NCBI GenBank assembly: GCA_001931905.2
Contig: MSJI02000034.1
Coordinates: 1-21,871, forward strand
Direction: 5' to 3'
Origin: Cladosporium sp. IMV 00045
Lineage: Eukaryota; Ascomycota; Dothideomycetes; Cladosporiales; Cladosporiaceae
Length of the DNA stretch: 21,871 nt
Numbering within the stretch: position 1 is the first letter of the stretch; every line of letters begins with the position of its first letter. A program made the translations under genes and the position numbers. Below, piece by piece: positions 1 to 9,700 of this stretch. The notes beneath the pieces were generated by a model. The model was not told the DNA's origin. It worked only from the letters and a program-made list of their open reading frames with translations, and did no database searches.

Positions 1-620
1 AGATTAGGCTCGCTAATAGTAGGCGTAGGAACGGTTAAGGTAGTTAAGCGGTAAAAGCGCCGAGAAAGACTATTAAGAGTAGCAAAAATATAAAGGCGGT
101 AAAGGCTTAGTAGATATAGGGCTAGGGGGGGCATCGCCGTAGGTAGAAGCTAGGAAGTAAGTGAAACCGTAGCCGGTAAAGCGTAGCCGGTACTCGCTAA
201 TAATTAATCTAGCTATCGCTCTCCGTAAGATCCGTCGCTACTAGAAGACGACCGATCTCCTTATCCCTAAGACCTCGTTCGCGCGCCTATACCGTGAAGT
301 TACGTAGGACGTAAGCGTCTTAGGTTAAGATTTGCGCTTTACTACGACTACGTTAGGTACGATCTAGGAGGTAGCCGAGGCGTTTCTAGTCTCCTAATTT
401 AAAAGTAAGTAAAATGATTAACGATTTATATAGCGATTAATACTAATCTGGATTTCTTAGTAGTAAACCTAGCTACTATCTACGTAAAGCGCGTAACTAT
501 TATATAGGAGGATTTCTAATTAATTAATAGGCTACGTAAGAGTATGACTAGGTAGCGAATCGGCATAATGATAGAGTAAAAATGGGTTATTATTATGCAT
601 TATAGGCGACGATTAAACGA
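1..620. repeat. RIP-affected repeat DNA (left edge; right border about 600-690)
   Basis: From 1 to about 560 I count only two CpA dinucleotides and about six TpG, while TpA is extremely frequent and CpG is still common. This is the CpA-to-TpA mutation pattern of RIP, which acts on duplicated DNA in many Pezizomycotina. Normal base composition returns by about 690. The repeat continues beyond the left edge, so its type and full length cannot be seen. Apart from the histone-like gene I recognise no transposase, integrase or LTR in it. Confidence 0.75.
2..555 (+). pseudogene. RIP-mutated histone H3-like (possibly CENP-A-like) pseudogene
   Basis: One frame runs from base 2 to 404 with 16 in-frame stops, all TAG or TAA and none TGA, as expected if CAG/CAA codons became TAG/TAA. 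Reading each stop as Gln gives a basic, Gly/Lys-rich tail and then a histone H3 core: alphaN ALRKIRRYQK (218-247), SFARLYREVTQD, then DLRF and a segment ending EVAEAFLVSQF. A 56- or 59-nt intron follows, with GTAAGT at 405, TACTAAT at 441 and AG at 460 or 463. The frame resumes with NLATIYVKRVTI (466-501) and ends LRKSMTR at TAG 553-555; this matches the NLCAIHAKRVTI block of H3 and CENP-A. Loop 1 is about three residues longer than in canonical H3, and the tail is longer too, which suggests a divergent H3 or CenH3-type variant. The true 5' end may lie left of the window. The gene cannot be functional. Confidence 0.78.
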
Positions 621-1380
621 TTAATTAAGTAATAACTATATTAAATGAAGTTTGGATTTTAGTACTTTAGTATTTTTCATATTTTTGGCACTTTTGTAGG
701 TATGGCCGACCGTCCAAACACTACATCGCAATTTTGTGTTCTCCAACATTGGCGTCAGCTTGTTGAGCGATAGGGGCGGTAAGACTGCCAAGCTAGGTAC
801 CTAGGTAGGGGTACAGTACTGTAAGTTACTGGAGGTAGAAATTCGCGCTCGAAACGTTCTGTTGCGATCCTGCCAGCCTGGGTGATTGAGTAACGGAAAC
901 TCATCTTTCTGGAGCATTCGGTGGATTTCGATTCTGTACATTACCAGTATGCATCTGTAAACACCATTGTATACCGTGCTTGCTCGCTTTTCGAGTGCTG
1001 TAATATTGATGAGAAGAAAAATCGAGACAGAATGATAAGCATTACGAAGTTCGAGATCCTGACCGTTGTGGAGACGAACTACTGTACTTCGTTTGGCTGG
1101 GGAAAGAAGTCTGCATGACAGCCTGGAGTTGGACATCTCCCCCTTTCGCATGAGCAGGCATTGCCCAGCAACAATTACTCTAAAAAGCCATCGTACGATG
1201 GGATGGTTAGCCGCGACGACTCGATGGCACGACTGGTTAGCCTTCAGACTGGCCTTGCCCAGAGGGAATTTTGTGTGTTTTCATCATGATCAGCTCTCGG
1301 CGGCGAAAGCCCACTGACTGGGTCTTATTTTCGTAGGCATCAACGATCATCACGCCGTACAGTCGTGATACATGATGAGA
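621..1380. other. Gene-poor stretch, nothing recognised
   Basis: Only short overlapping open frames with no family resemblance are present. An AT-rich transition out of the RIP-mutated DNA occupies about 600-690. I see no RNA gene or terminal repeat. Confidence 0.5.
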
Positions 1381-2261
1381 TTAGTAATGAATACTATCAC
1401 TGAGCTCATCGATACCAGCTTCAATTTGGGTCGGAAGATCAGGCATGGCGAATGTTTTGAAGGCCAGCATCGCAGAAAATTCGATGTTCCAGGGGGTGTC
1501 GCCGGGAAAGAGCAGTTTGAAGGTCGATGTCTCCGAAGAAGAACAATTAATGCTGAGTTGCAACGAGGGGACAACATCGCCCCGTGGTAATGTGGAAGAG
1601 ACCATGATAATAATACATCTGCCCAGACAGCCTGAAGGATAGCCGTCAAATCGATAAAGTACACTAGAGATACAGGTATGGCTGGGTTCTGGAAACAGCG
1701 CTAGGTCTCATCAACTATCTCGGGACTCTTTTCGGTCTCGGATGGCTGGCCATTCTCAACATTTGCTCCAGCAGGTCGAAGCTGCGTATGGTATACCCGA
1801 TCCCAAGTCACATCGTACTCTGCGGCCGTCACCGTGGTGACAAATCGAACTTTCTTTTCCTCCAGGGTACTCGTTACGGGCTTGTCGAAAGTATCCACCA
1901 CAACGGCCGAGCCTATGTCATTTGCGGCACCGGCATCGGTTGACCTTGGGCCAGAAGTAATGCTCATGGCAGCTGAATCTGCCTTTGTAGGCCGTGCAGG
2001 CATGGCTAGGCGCAGCTGGAAAAGTCTCGTCTTTGCAGGGCTGGTATTGTTCGTTCTGTTAGATTTCAGCAAATTGACGTCGAACGTCCGCATCGCGAAG
2101 TGAATCTTACTCACGCTGACTGGACTCGATGTAGCGAGCTCGACGAATGTTCGCTCTTGCGGATTCCTCAACAACCAAGGAAACCTATCGGCCCTAAGTA
2201 AAATCAGCAATGGTCCACTGTAAACACCTCGTTCTACAACAACGGTATCCGATGTCGACAA
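1381..2261 (-). CDS. Weak candidate: hypothetical protein, possibly two exons
   Basis: On the minus strand an uninterrupted 186-codon frame runs from 2261 to 1701. A second protein-like frame lies at 1605-1381, containing FKLLFPGDTPWNIEFSAML. The first frame is Ala/Ser/Thr-rich, with alternating hydrophobic residues near its start (PLLILLRADRFPWLLRN and FVELATSSPVSVSKIHFAMR) that suggest beta strands. I do not recognise a family. The two frames could be exons of one gene, but I found no convincing splice pair, and other frames in the stretch are almost as open. The start codon is arbitrary. A decayed gene or chance ORFs are equally possible. Confidence 0.25.
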
Positions 2262-3026
2262 TCAGAACTACGCACCAGATATACGACCAGTTACGTGGTG
2301 TACGGCAGACTTCTCTGCTAGTTATAACTCGAATTGGTACAGCATGAAGGCGCAGAGACCTGCAGCTCCTTCTAAATAGTACAGCACGTGCCTGCACTGG
2401 GCAGGGGAAGGACACTCTCCTGTTGTAACATATCCTCATGGCAACGCTCTCGCTTGTTTCCCAACACATCTTGATGAGGACGTTAGATTGTAGTCCCTCT
2501 GGACAACGGAATCGCATGCATCTGTGGAAGGCTCCACGGATGTTCGTGCCCAACCCCCCGGGGATCACGGGTTTTAAACTCCAAACAATAGCGCCGCATA
2601 CTCCTGGGCGGCGGGATATAAATACAATCGAATCAAAAGCTCTTCCAATTGAAGACTGAGGCATTGCAGTAGTGGCTGCGGCGTGCAAAGATGGCGGCCC
2701 GTATACTGCCAACTCAAGCGACAAGCAGCAGCAAGACTCAGCATCACACCGGCCACCATGGTGCATGGGTGCTGTAGATAATGCCAAGTCATTTCAGGCG
2801 CCAGCGCCATGGTTCTCCGATTTCTATGCTGATGAAGACGTGTGCAGTTCGGGAGTGCAACGAATCCAAGACGGTTTTGCAGGCTTGTGGAGTACGTAGT
2901 AATAAGTTACATGGGGAGAATCGATGCACAACATAGAAAGTTCAGTTGAATCGATGGTAAAGAATCCCTACGATAAACACAATCCGAGACCTTCAACTTC
3001 TAACCCCCAGAATGTCTGCTTTTGCA
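2262..3026. other. Intergenic stretch, nothing recognised
   Basis: A 197-codon minus-strand frame overlaps here, but its composition (many Cys and Arg, no repeated pattern or motif) looks like chance. I see no RNA gene or repeat. The right end is the 3' flank of the gene that terminates at 3027. Confidence 0.4.
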
Positions 3027-5048
3027 TTACGTTCCCGGGTTTTGCTTGGCATGGACAATCAGTTTGAACGAACTGAGACCATCTTGTGCTCGCGTGTCCT
3101 TCAGGAGACGGAGAAAGCGGACATATGTGCCTTCGCGTCCAGGGCCCGGTAACAATCTCAAGCGATCCATGTCCCAGCCATCGATACGAAACGCCTGATC
3201 ACACACGTGAGCGATGTCAAAGTATAGTATCTGCTGATTGTCCAACTCTTCCACAAGGTAAAGCTTGACCTTTTCAACAAGATCCGGCATAGTGTGGCAA
3301 GCACTGAGGTCCATTATGATGTAAGTGACATTCCCGAAGCAAAGGCGTATGTGTGTGTTGCTCAGTATGGTGTTCAGCGAATCTTCGGCGTCGAAAAAGT
3401 TCCTCTGACCAGCTTCGCTTGGAAGTACAGGGTCAGTGTCTCTGTAGAGCGGTGGTTCACTGCGCGGCCTCCTCTAGATATTCTGTCAGCATGATCTTGT
3501 GATTCCACATTGCAAGTATGCCACTGGAGGTGGATAGCTCATAATGCTAGCTTTCTTGAACTGCTTTTTGGGTATACCCGGCAACAGTGCCTGTTGTCGG
3601 AGGAGAGGGGAGCGTACAATTTGCTGCTTTGGCTCACCATGTGACGACGCGGTAGGTTTGATTGAAGAATTCACTCCCGTGAAACCATGTATCTGGTCAT
3701 GTCTGCTTTGATCAGCATCAGGAAATTCAGTAGGAATCTGAAAGTGGTCTTCATGGTTTCCAGACAGGTTATCCGAAGGTGCAATGTCGTCGTTGGCGTT
3801 GGGTTGCGAGACACGCGTATTCTTAGGTTGTTGACTTCCCCAAATATCATCGACGACTCGATCCAGAAAGCTAGATTGAGTAGGGAAATCCGGTAGAGGA
3901 GAACTGAGACAGTGCGTTTCCAAGTCTGGAAAGGTCGGGGATGTATGGCTGGCATCGAGAGGGACAGATTGCATCGGCTGATGTCCAGGCTCGGTCGACT
4001 TCTTGTGAGCAGTTGGAACCTGCGTGAATTAGATTTGAGGTAAAAATGCGAAGGGTTCGAGGGTTTCTCATACCTGATGCAGAGACGGATCTTGTCGTAC
4101 TCTCTTCGCAGACTCGGGCTCACTGTGGTCCATTTGCCGCTTACTGCTTCTTTCAGCTGCGGTCTCGAGCGACGGCTCAGGGGTCTCTTTGTCGATTTCC
4201 AGTTCGATGATTTCACGGCTTTTGTCAGCCAAAGAAGCATTGCCATTCACGGAAGGCAATTTCTGCTGAGCAGCAGCGTTTGCGCTGCGCCTGGTGTTCA
4301 CGCCCAAGGGCTCGACGGTGCCTTGGGCGTTCTCTCTTGCTTGCATCTCTTCGCGCCTTCGCTGGGTCATGTACGGGCCCCTTCGCTTTACACCTCCTCT
4401 GGTCTTTGGGATTGTTCTTTTCTTGCTCCCATGCCGATGGGGATTGTATTCGGATGCGTCATCGCTCCCGTCATTGTCGGGCCGGTTGCCTGGAAGACCT
4501 ACTTCACCGGTAGACCTAGGGCAGACAATTAGTCTACAGATTTGTCGAAAAGACTGTTCAGTGTTACCTTGATTCATTTTCACTATGTCTGAATGCTTTG
4601 GCCAGCACTAATTGGACGAACAAATCCTCAATGCTAAAGAGGTCAGTCTTGATTGACGTGCATAGGCGCTTGATAAAGCTACATACCTTAGTCTTTGTTC
4701 CAGATCAGAGAAGTCAAGACCATACGTGGCATCGATGAAAGAGGGTGTCTCGTCCCGATTTTTGGGCCAGAAAGAAGGGCCCAACTGTCGTATGAGGACC
4801 TTTGCTTTCTGTTGAACGAATGCAGAGGTGACGATGTAGCTCTGATTGTCCCCCCGTTTAGAGAAGGACTTCTTGATTTCGTCAATCCCGGTATGCAGAG
4901 TGTGGAGAGCCTTTCCGCCGTCACCGTACTCAGAATAGTTGGACGTGGTTTGACGTTTGGGAAGCCCCGGTACCCAACCATCTTTATTACGCCTCCTGAA
5001 CGCAAGTTTGCTCTCGCAGTCCAACACACTCAATTTCATCTCTGCCAT
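3027..5048 (-). CDS. Unrecognised 603-aa protein, probably nuclear, five exons
   Basis: Five minus-strand exons join in frame: 5048-4687, 4633-4568, 4515-4074, 4019-3525 and 3473-3027. The introns are 51-54 nt with GTATGT, GTAACA, GTATGA and GTGGCA donors; the last donor is weak. The product is 603 aa. Residues 1 to about 140 form a compact domain (KVLIRQLGPSFWPKNRDE, then IEDLFVQLVLAKAFRHSE). A charged, low-complexity middle follows, with nuclear-localisation-like basic runs (GSKKRTIPKTRGGVKRRG; SSKRQ..SAKRVRQ). A Ser/Pro/Gln-rich stretch leads to a folded C-terminal domain of about 130 aa (THIRLCFGNVTYIIMDLSAC; YVRFLRLLKD). The good splice agreement and sustained coding quality make it a real gene. 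I do not recognise either end domain; the basic runs suggest a nuclear or DNA-associated role, which is inference. The 5' end could include another exon. Confidence 0.65.
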
Positions 5049-5064
5049 TTCGAAAGTTGACGTA

Positions 5065-5096
5065 GTCGTTGGTTCTGTGATCGTTGGTTCTGCGGG
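5065..5096. repeat. Short imperfect tandem repeat
   Basis: The unit CGTTGGTTCTG occurs twice, separated by TGAT, just upstream of the minus-strand start codon at 5048. It may simply be slippage in a promoter or 5' UTR. Confidence 0.4.
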
Positions 5097-6327
5097 AAAG
5101 GGCCAGTAGTTTACAGGAAAAAGTTGGAATACTAGCGGGAGTAGAATGAACTTATCTCGTATGTACTAAAATTGTAGGTCTTGATTAGACTGCGCTGCCG
5201 AGAGTGCGTAGTGTCATTACAACCCATGGTGCTGCTTTGACCATGATACGGGATCTGTGAGCGGCTGTCGGTCGTTTCAACCCATCTTTGCCCTTGCCAC
5301 ATGTACCATACCATACACATAGGATTTGGGTTACGCGCTCACGGAGTGCTATTTCTGCGCGACGTCCTGTCAATGGGATACTGAGCCGGCAGCCAACGGT
5401 GAAGCCGCGAGCATGGATTGTAAATTGCAATGCTGGGCACAAATACCTGTTGCAGTCTTCTACTGGTCTTGGCATACATGGGGATGCAATATCGTGCCGT
5501 CTCGAGGTTTGCATGGATGTTGGGGGCTGAGGTGCAAGATTTGGTTGGCCCGTCCTGAAACCGTCCAGGCAGCAGTACCAGAGACGGCGGCACTGATGCA
5601 GAATCTCTCTCCAAATTCTACATGTGATACAGACCCAGGCTTGCTTTTTCAAGATCTGTAGAGGCATGAATTGTACGGAATCGAAAACTCCAAACGATGT
5701 ATGCGTCCTCTCTGTTAGGTACTGAATGGCGGGACATTGCACCGATCCGAAAACAATGGATCATGTGACCGTTTGTTTGTAAGTCACATGCATTTACTGC
5801 CTTGCCAGTAATTCTCTAGCTACAACACAAGTACTCTATGGTTCGCAACATAGACTCGGGTGAAGCTTGTTGTTCAAACAGAAATATGACAGCTTGTGAA
5901 GCCTACATATAGGTCGTGGTTGTCATAGACCCACATAACTCCAACATATCACGACTCAGATTAAGTTAGTGGAGAATTTGGAATCCTATTAAAGATTGTC
6001 TGAGCGTCCATGATCATGGAAGCGGCGGATATACAATCACAAACATGAGCGGATGATCTCCTAGGAATGAGTCTTTCAATGTTCCCTGTAGACCATGTTC
6101 CGTCTTATCGGTCATTCCGTCTGCCATTCAAATTTCTCTGTTGTCGCTTGCAGATCGGATCACTTTCGACGACTAGAGTAACTTTCAATGTCTACGCGCA
6201 GATCGCGAGAGCGAACGGATGCATTTTCCTACGGTAAATAGCCTTATTGACATTGAAACAGTCTTTGACTTCTTCTTGAGAATGACGTACAAGCAGTGTC
6301 TTTACGGACGACACTCAACTACATGAG
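5097..6327. other. Gene-poor intergenic stretch
   Basis: Several frames of 60-185 codons overlap on both strands between 5132 and 5742, but none resembles a family and none has coding-like composition. From 5743 to 6327 the sequence is AT-richer with stops in all frames. It contains the short dyad at 5762-5790, listed separately. No RNA gene was recognised. Confidence 0.45.
5762..5790. promoter_or_regulatory. Perfect 8-bp inverted repeat, possible protein-binding dyad
   Basis: CATGTGAC (5762-5769) and GTCACATG (5783-5790) are exact reverse complements around a 13-nt spacer. Each arm contains CATGTG/CACATG, an E-box-like hexamer. Just upstream, GATCC and GGATC also form a short dyad. It lies about 710 bp from the start of the gene at 5048. 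A regulatory role is speculative. Confidence 0.25.
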
Positions 6328-6537
6328 ATGACCAAAAGAACCAATGCCAATTATGATTTGGGAGCACTTGGTGCTTTCCCGGAAGGTGGAAAAGCTGAAT
6401 GGATGGACCCATTCGCCTCTTTTCTCGATTTCGCTGTCAAATCAAATGAGGGTTGGTCACCCAAGCGCCAGCACAATCTACTACCTGCTCTCGAGGAGTT
6501 CCTCGGGTGGTCCAGTGAACATTCCGGTAGTAAATAG
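6328..6537 (+). CDS. Doubtful small hypothetical protein, 69 aa
   Basis: A 70-codon frame from ATG 6328 to TAG 6535-6537 encodes a soluble, acidic-aromatic peptide (DLGALGAFPEGGKAEWMDPF; LLPALEEFLGWSSEHSG). Its composition is more protein-like than the competing frames, but I recognise no family, signal peptide or membrane segment. It could be a small gene, the last exon of a degraded gene, or chance. No convincing upstream exon was found: a possible 28-nt gap around 6233-6260 is too short for an intron. Confidence 0.3.
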   Translation: MTKRTNANYDLGALGAFPEGGKAEWMDPFASFLDFAVKSNEGWSPKRQHNLLPALEEFLGWSSEHSGSK

Positions 6538-6732
6538 CAATCGACCGCAGCTCTGGCACTCTGTTCGTACGCCGCGCCTGGTGATTGACAGCCGTGACCG
6601 GAGTGGGGAGCGGTGAGGATTTGTTGGTTCTTGAGAGAGGTGCGGTCGCGTGCGCACTGAAGCTCACGGCTTCCATTGGCTAGTGGAACACCGTTAGGAA
6701 TCAGCGAGAGGCGACATTGGATTGATGCGAAG

Positions 6733-9700
6733 TCAGGAGATTGTACTGGGCGTCACAGTACGACTTGCTGACTGTATGGTTGATTGCGCGCCACTTGGAG
6801 GCAGAAAAGAGACTTGCCTGGCGCTCATGCTTGGACGCGGCAACCTCGTCCGACTACGTCGAATTGACGTTGCCTTTTTTCGCAGGATAGCTTTGAAGAA
6901 AGGACTCAGAGCTACAAAGGGATGCCTGTCAGCCTTGAGTCGTTCGATCCTGGCGGTGAGAGTTGCCATGAGCTCTTGTAAGAATTCCATGTCGAGGGGC
7001 TTGCGATTGTCTTGTTGCTGAACGTTCGTGCTGTCAAGAGAACTCACAGACACGATATTGTCCGAAGCAGCATTCGTCCCTGATCGTGAGTACTTCTTCT
7101 TGAACTCTATCCGTACACGCATGCGGACTGTGCGTAGAGAGCTCACTTCGAGTGAATCTACGGTTTTGGCGATACTTGCGCCTGCCGACGCCAGAAAACC
7201 TGCCATTTCAAATTCTCCCTCGGAAATGGCGCATGCTAGTGCGGTCATGCCACTGACCGGGTTGGCAAAGTTGATGTCCGCGCCAGAGTCCAGAAGTGTC
7301 TTTGCTTCTTCGAGAAAGCCGCACCCGGCAGCTTGCATGAGTGCCGTAAGCCCCATCGCGTCTGGGTGATCTATCTGGGCCTCAGCTTCGATAAGGCACT
7401 TCAGCATCTCCACGCTTCCAAAGATAGCTTTGGAAAGAGCGGTGTTGCCGGCGTGGTCTGTTTTGTCGACCTCAGCGCCACGTTTAAGCAAGAGCCTCGC
7501 GCACAGGACCGCTTCTGGAGCCCAAGACATCGCAGCTGTCATTAAAGGTGTCTTGCCGCGATTACCTTGCTCGTTTGGATCCCCCTTTCGGTCGAGTAGC
7601 AGCCGCAGGCAGTCGATGCTTTTCTTGTCACACGCGTAGTAAATGGCGGAGTTTCCGTGGGTATCCAGCTGCTCTACAGAGGCGCCGAAGTCTAACAAGA
7701 GGCTTAAACATTCGCGGTGGCCCTGAGAGCTGGCCAGCATCAACGCAGACATCCCTTCACCGTTTTGGATGTTGGGAGATGCCTTGGCGTCAAGAAGTTT
7801 CTTCAGACACGCTGCGTTTCCTTTCCTGGTGGCAATGAGTACTGCGCGGTCCGTCGATGTATCCACCTTTACGAGTAGACCCACACAATTCACATGTCCC
7901 TTTTCGGTGGCGGCGTCCAGCGCTGTGTTTCCTTCCTGATCAGCCAGATGGGTCGATGCACCCGCATTGATGAGAATTTGCAAGCATTCCACATGATTTC
8001 TTCGAGCAGCCTTGAACAACGCTGTTTCGCCATTACCGTCTTGCAAGTCAATGTTGACACTTGGCTGTTCCAACAATATCCGCATGGTGCCACTGTGGCC
8101 ATTCCTGGCAGCGGCTGCCAGTGGCGTCTGCCCGTCGATGTCTTTCGTGTCAACAATAGCTCCTTTTGCACAGAGGTGTCTTACGACTTCGCGGTAGCCT
8201 AGAGTAGCTGCGATGGATAACGCAGTCTTTCCATCGGATGTAGCAGCATTGATCCTTGTGCCTTTCGTCAAGAGTAGCTCGACATTGCTCAGGAGACCTC
8301 GACATGCCGCCATCATCAGAGCGGTCTCACCTTGTTTGGTAGTTAGCGACAGCGATGCACCGCATGCTAGGAGAAGTTCGAGAGTTGCCTTTCCATTGCT
8401 TGCGGCCGCGTAGTACAAGGCATGGTAGCCCGCAGAATCCTGAGAATCCGGTAGTGCACCTGCGTCAAGGAGCATCTGTACCACGTGAGTGTCTCGACTC
8501 TGTGCGGTTGCGGCTATAAGCGGCGTAGTGCCATAAAGAGGTGATTGATCATTGACGTCCAGGCCTAGTTCAATGAGCCATGCTAAGCAAGCTGCCTTCT
8601 TGTCGTGAGCAACGCAGCGTGTCAATGCATTGAATCCAGAGGCGTCTCTTGCAGTCACAGGAGCATTTCTGGCAACTAGGACCTTCAAAGCATCCAAGGT
8701 GCCAAAGGCAACGCCTGTCAGGAAAGGGGTGTCTCCGTCGTTGTCAACGTATTCCTTGTCAGCTCCAGCGTCGAGAAGCGCTGCTATCACCTTTGGATTG
8801 TTCCCAAATGTCGCAAATGTCAATGCCGTCGCAATCCAGCTGTGCGACGTCAAGCTTTGAGAATTCTCCAACCAGCAAGTCGATAGCGCGTCGACCTTGA
8901 CTCCGTGGTTCAGTAGCAAGTCTACTACATCAGCTTTTGCAAAGTACGCAGCTAGAGCCAACGGAGTAGCTTTGAACCTTTTGGTCATCCAAGGTGATGG
9001 GCAAAAGTCGAGCCATGGCTCGTCGCTGTAAGTACTGAGCGCTCGAAAAGACGTCAGGTCGAAGAGCCTGGTGACATCGCATTTCGCTCCATACCTGAGT
9101 AGAGAGTCCACTATGGCCACGTGACCCAGGGAGCATGCAACATGCATCGCTGAGCCGAAATTGCTGCTGATACCGTCAATGTCGGCGCCACTGGTGATCA
9201 GATATTCCACAATACGCTGGCTTCTCATAGCGGACGCGAAACATAGAAGTGGCTGCTCATCTGGCTGAAAGTCCGGATTGGCGCTCGAGTGGAGGATGAT
9301 TTCTAAGCACTCGACCTGATTATGCTTAACGGCCAGCTGTAACGCATTGAGGCCCTCGGAATCTGTGCAAGTAAGGTCCACTCCTGCATTGATTCGCTTG
9401 TAGAGAGTGTGACTGTCGCCTGTAGTAGCTGCGTGGAGCAAGGAGGATTGCTCATCCACCCAAGACTTGTCTCGATTGCCATGCTCGAGGATCTCCATAT
9501 CAAATGTTTGGTCAAGTGAGAACTCTAGATATTGCGCCTGCTCTGATGCCGACCAGGAGTCAACAGGGAAGATCGACTCAGACGATTCTTCAGTCGCTAC
9601 AGACAGCCAACGTGCCTCTGCAGTGAGTTGATCAGTGTACGCGGCCAGACTCATCGCTGGATGGTTTCGCCAGGGTTCCACTTGAGGAACTCTACAGTGG

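Noticed and set aside
1..620. Transposase or other mobile-element protein in the RIP-mutated region
   Set aside because: The only frame giving a family match is the histone H3 fold; no DDE, integrase or reverse transcriptase motif was found.
2194..2787. 197-codon minus-strand open frame
   Set aside because: Cys/Arg-rich irregular composition with no motif, and other frames in the stretch are similarly open.
4077..4572. Plus-strand open frames up to 151 codons
   Set aside because: Antisense to exon 3 of the spliced gene on the minus strand, which has consistent splice phases on both sides.
6722..8900. Many plus-strand open frames opposite the ankyrin array
   Set aside because: They are mirror products of the repeat array on the minus strand; no independent coding evidence.
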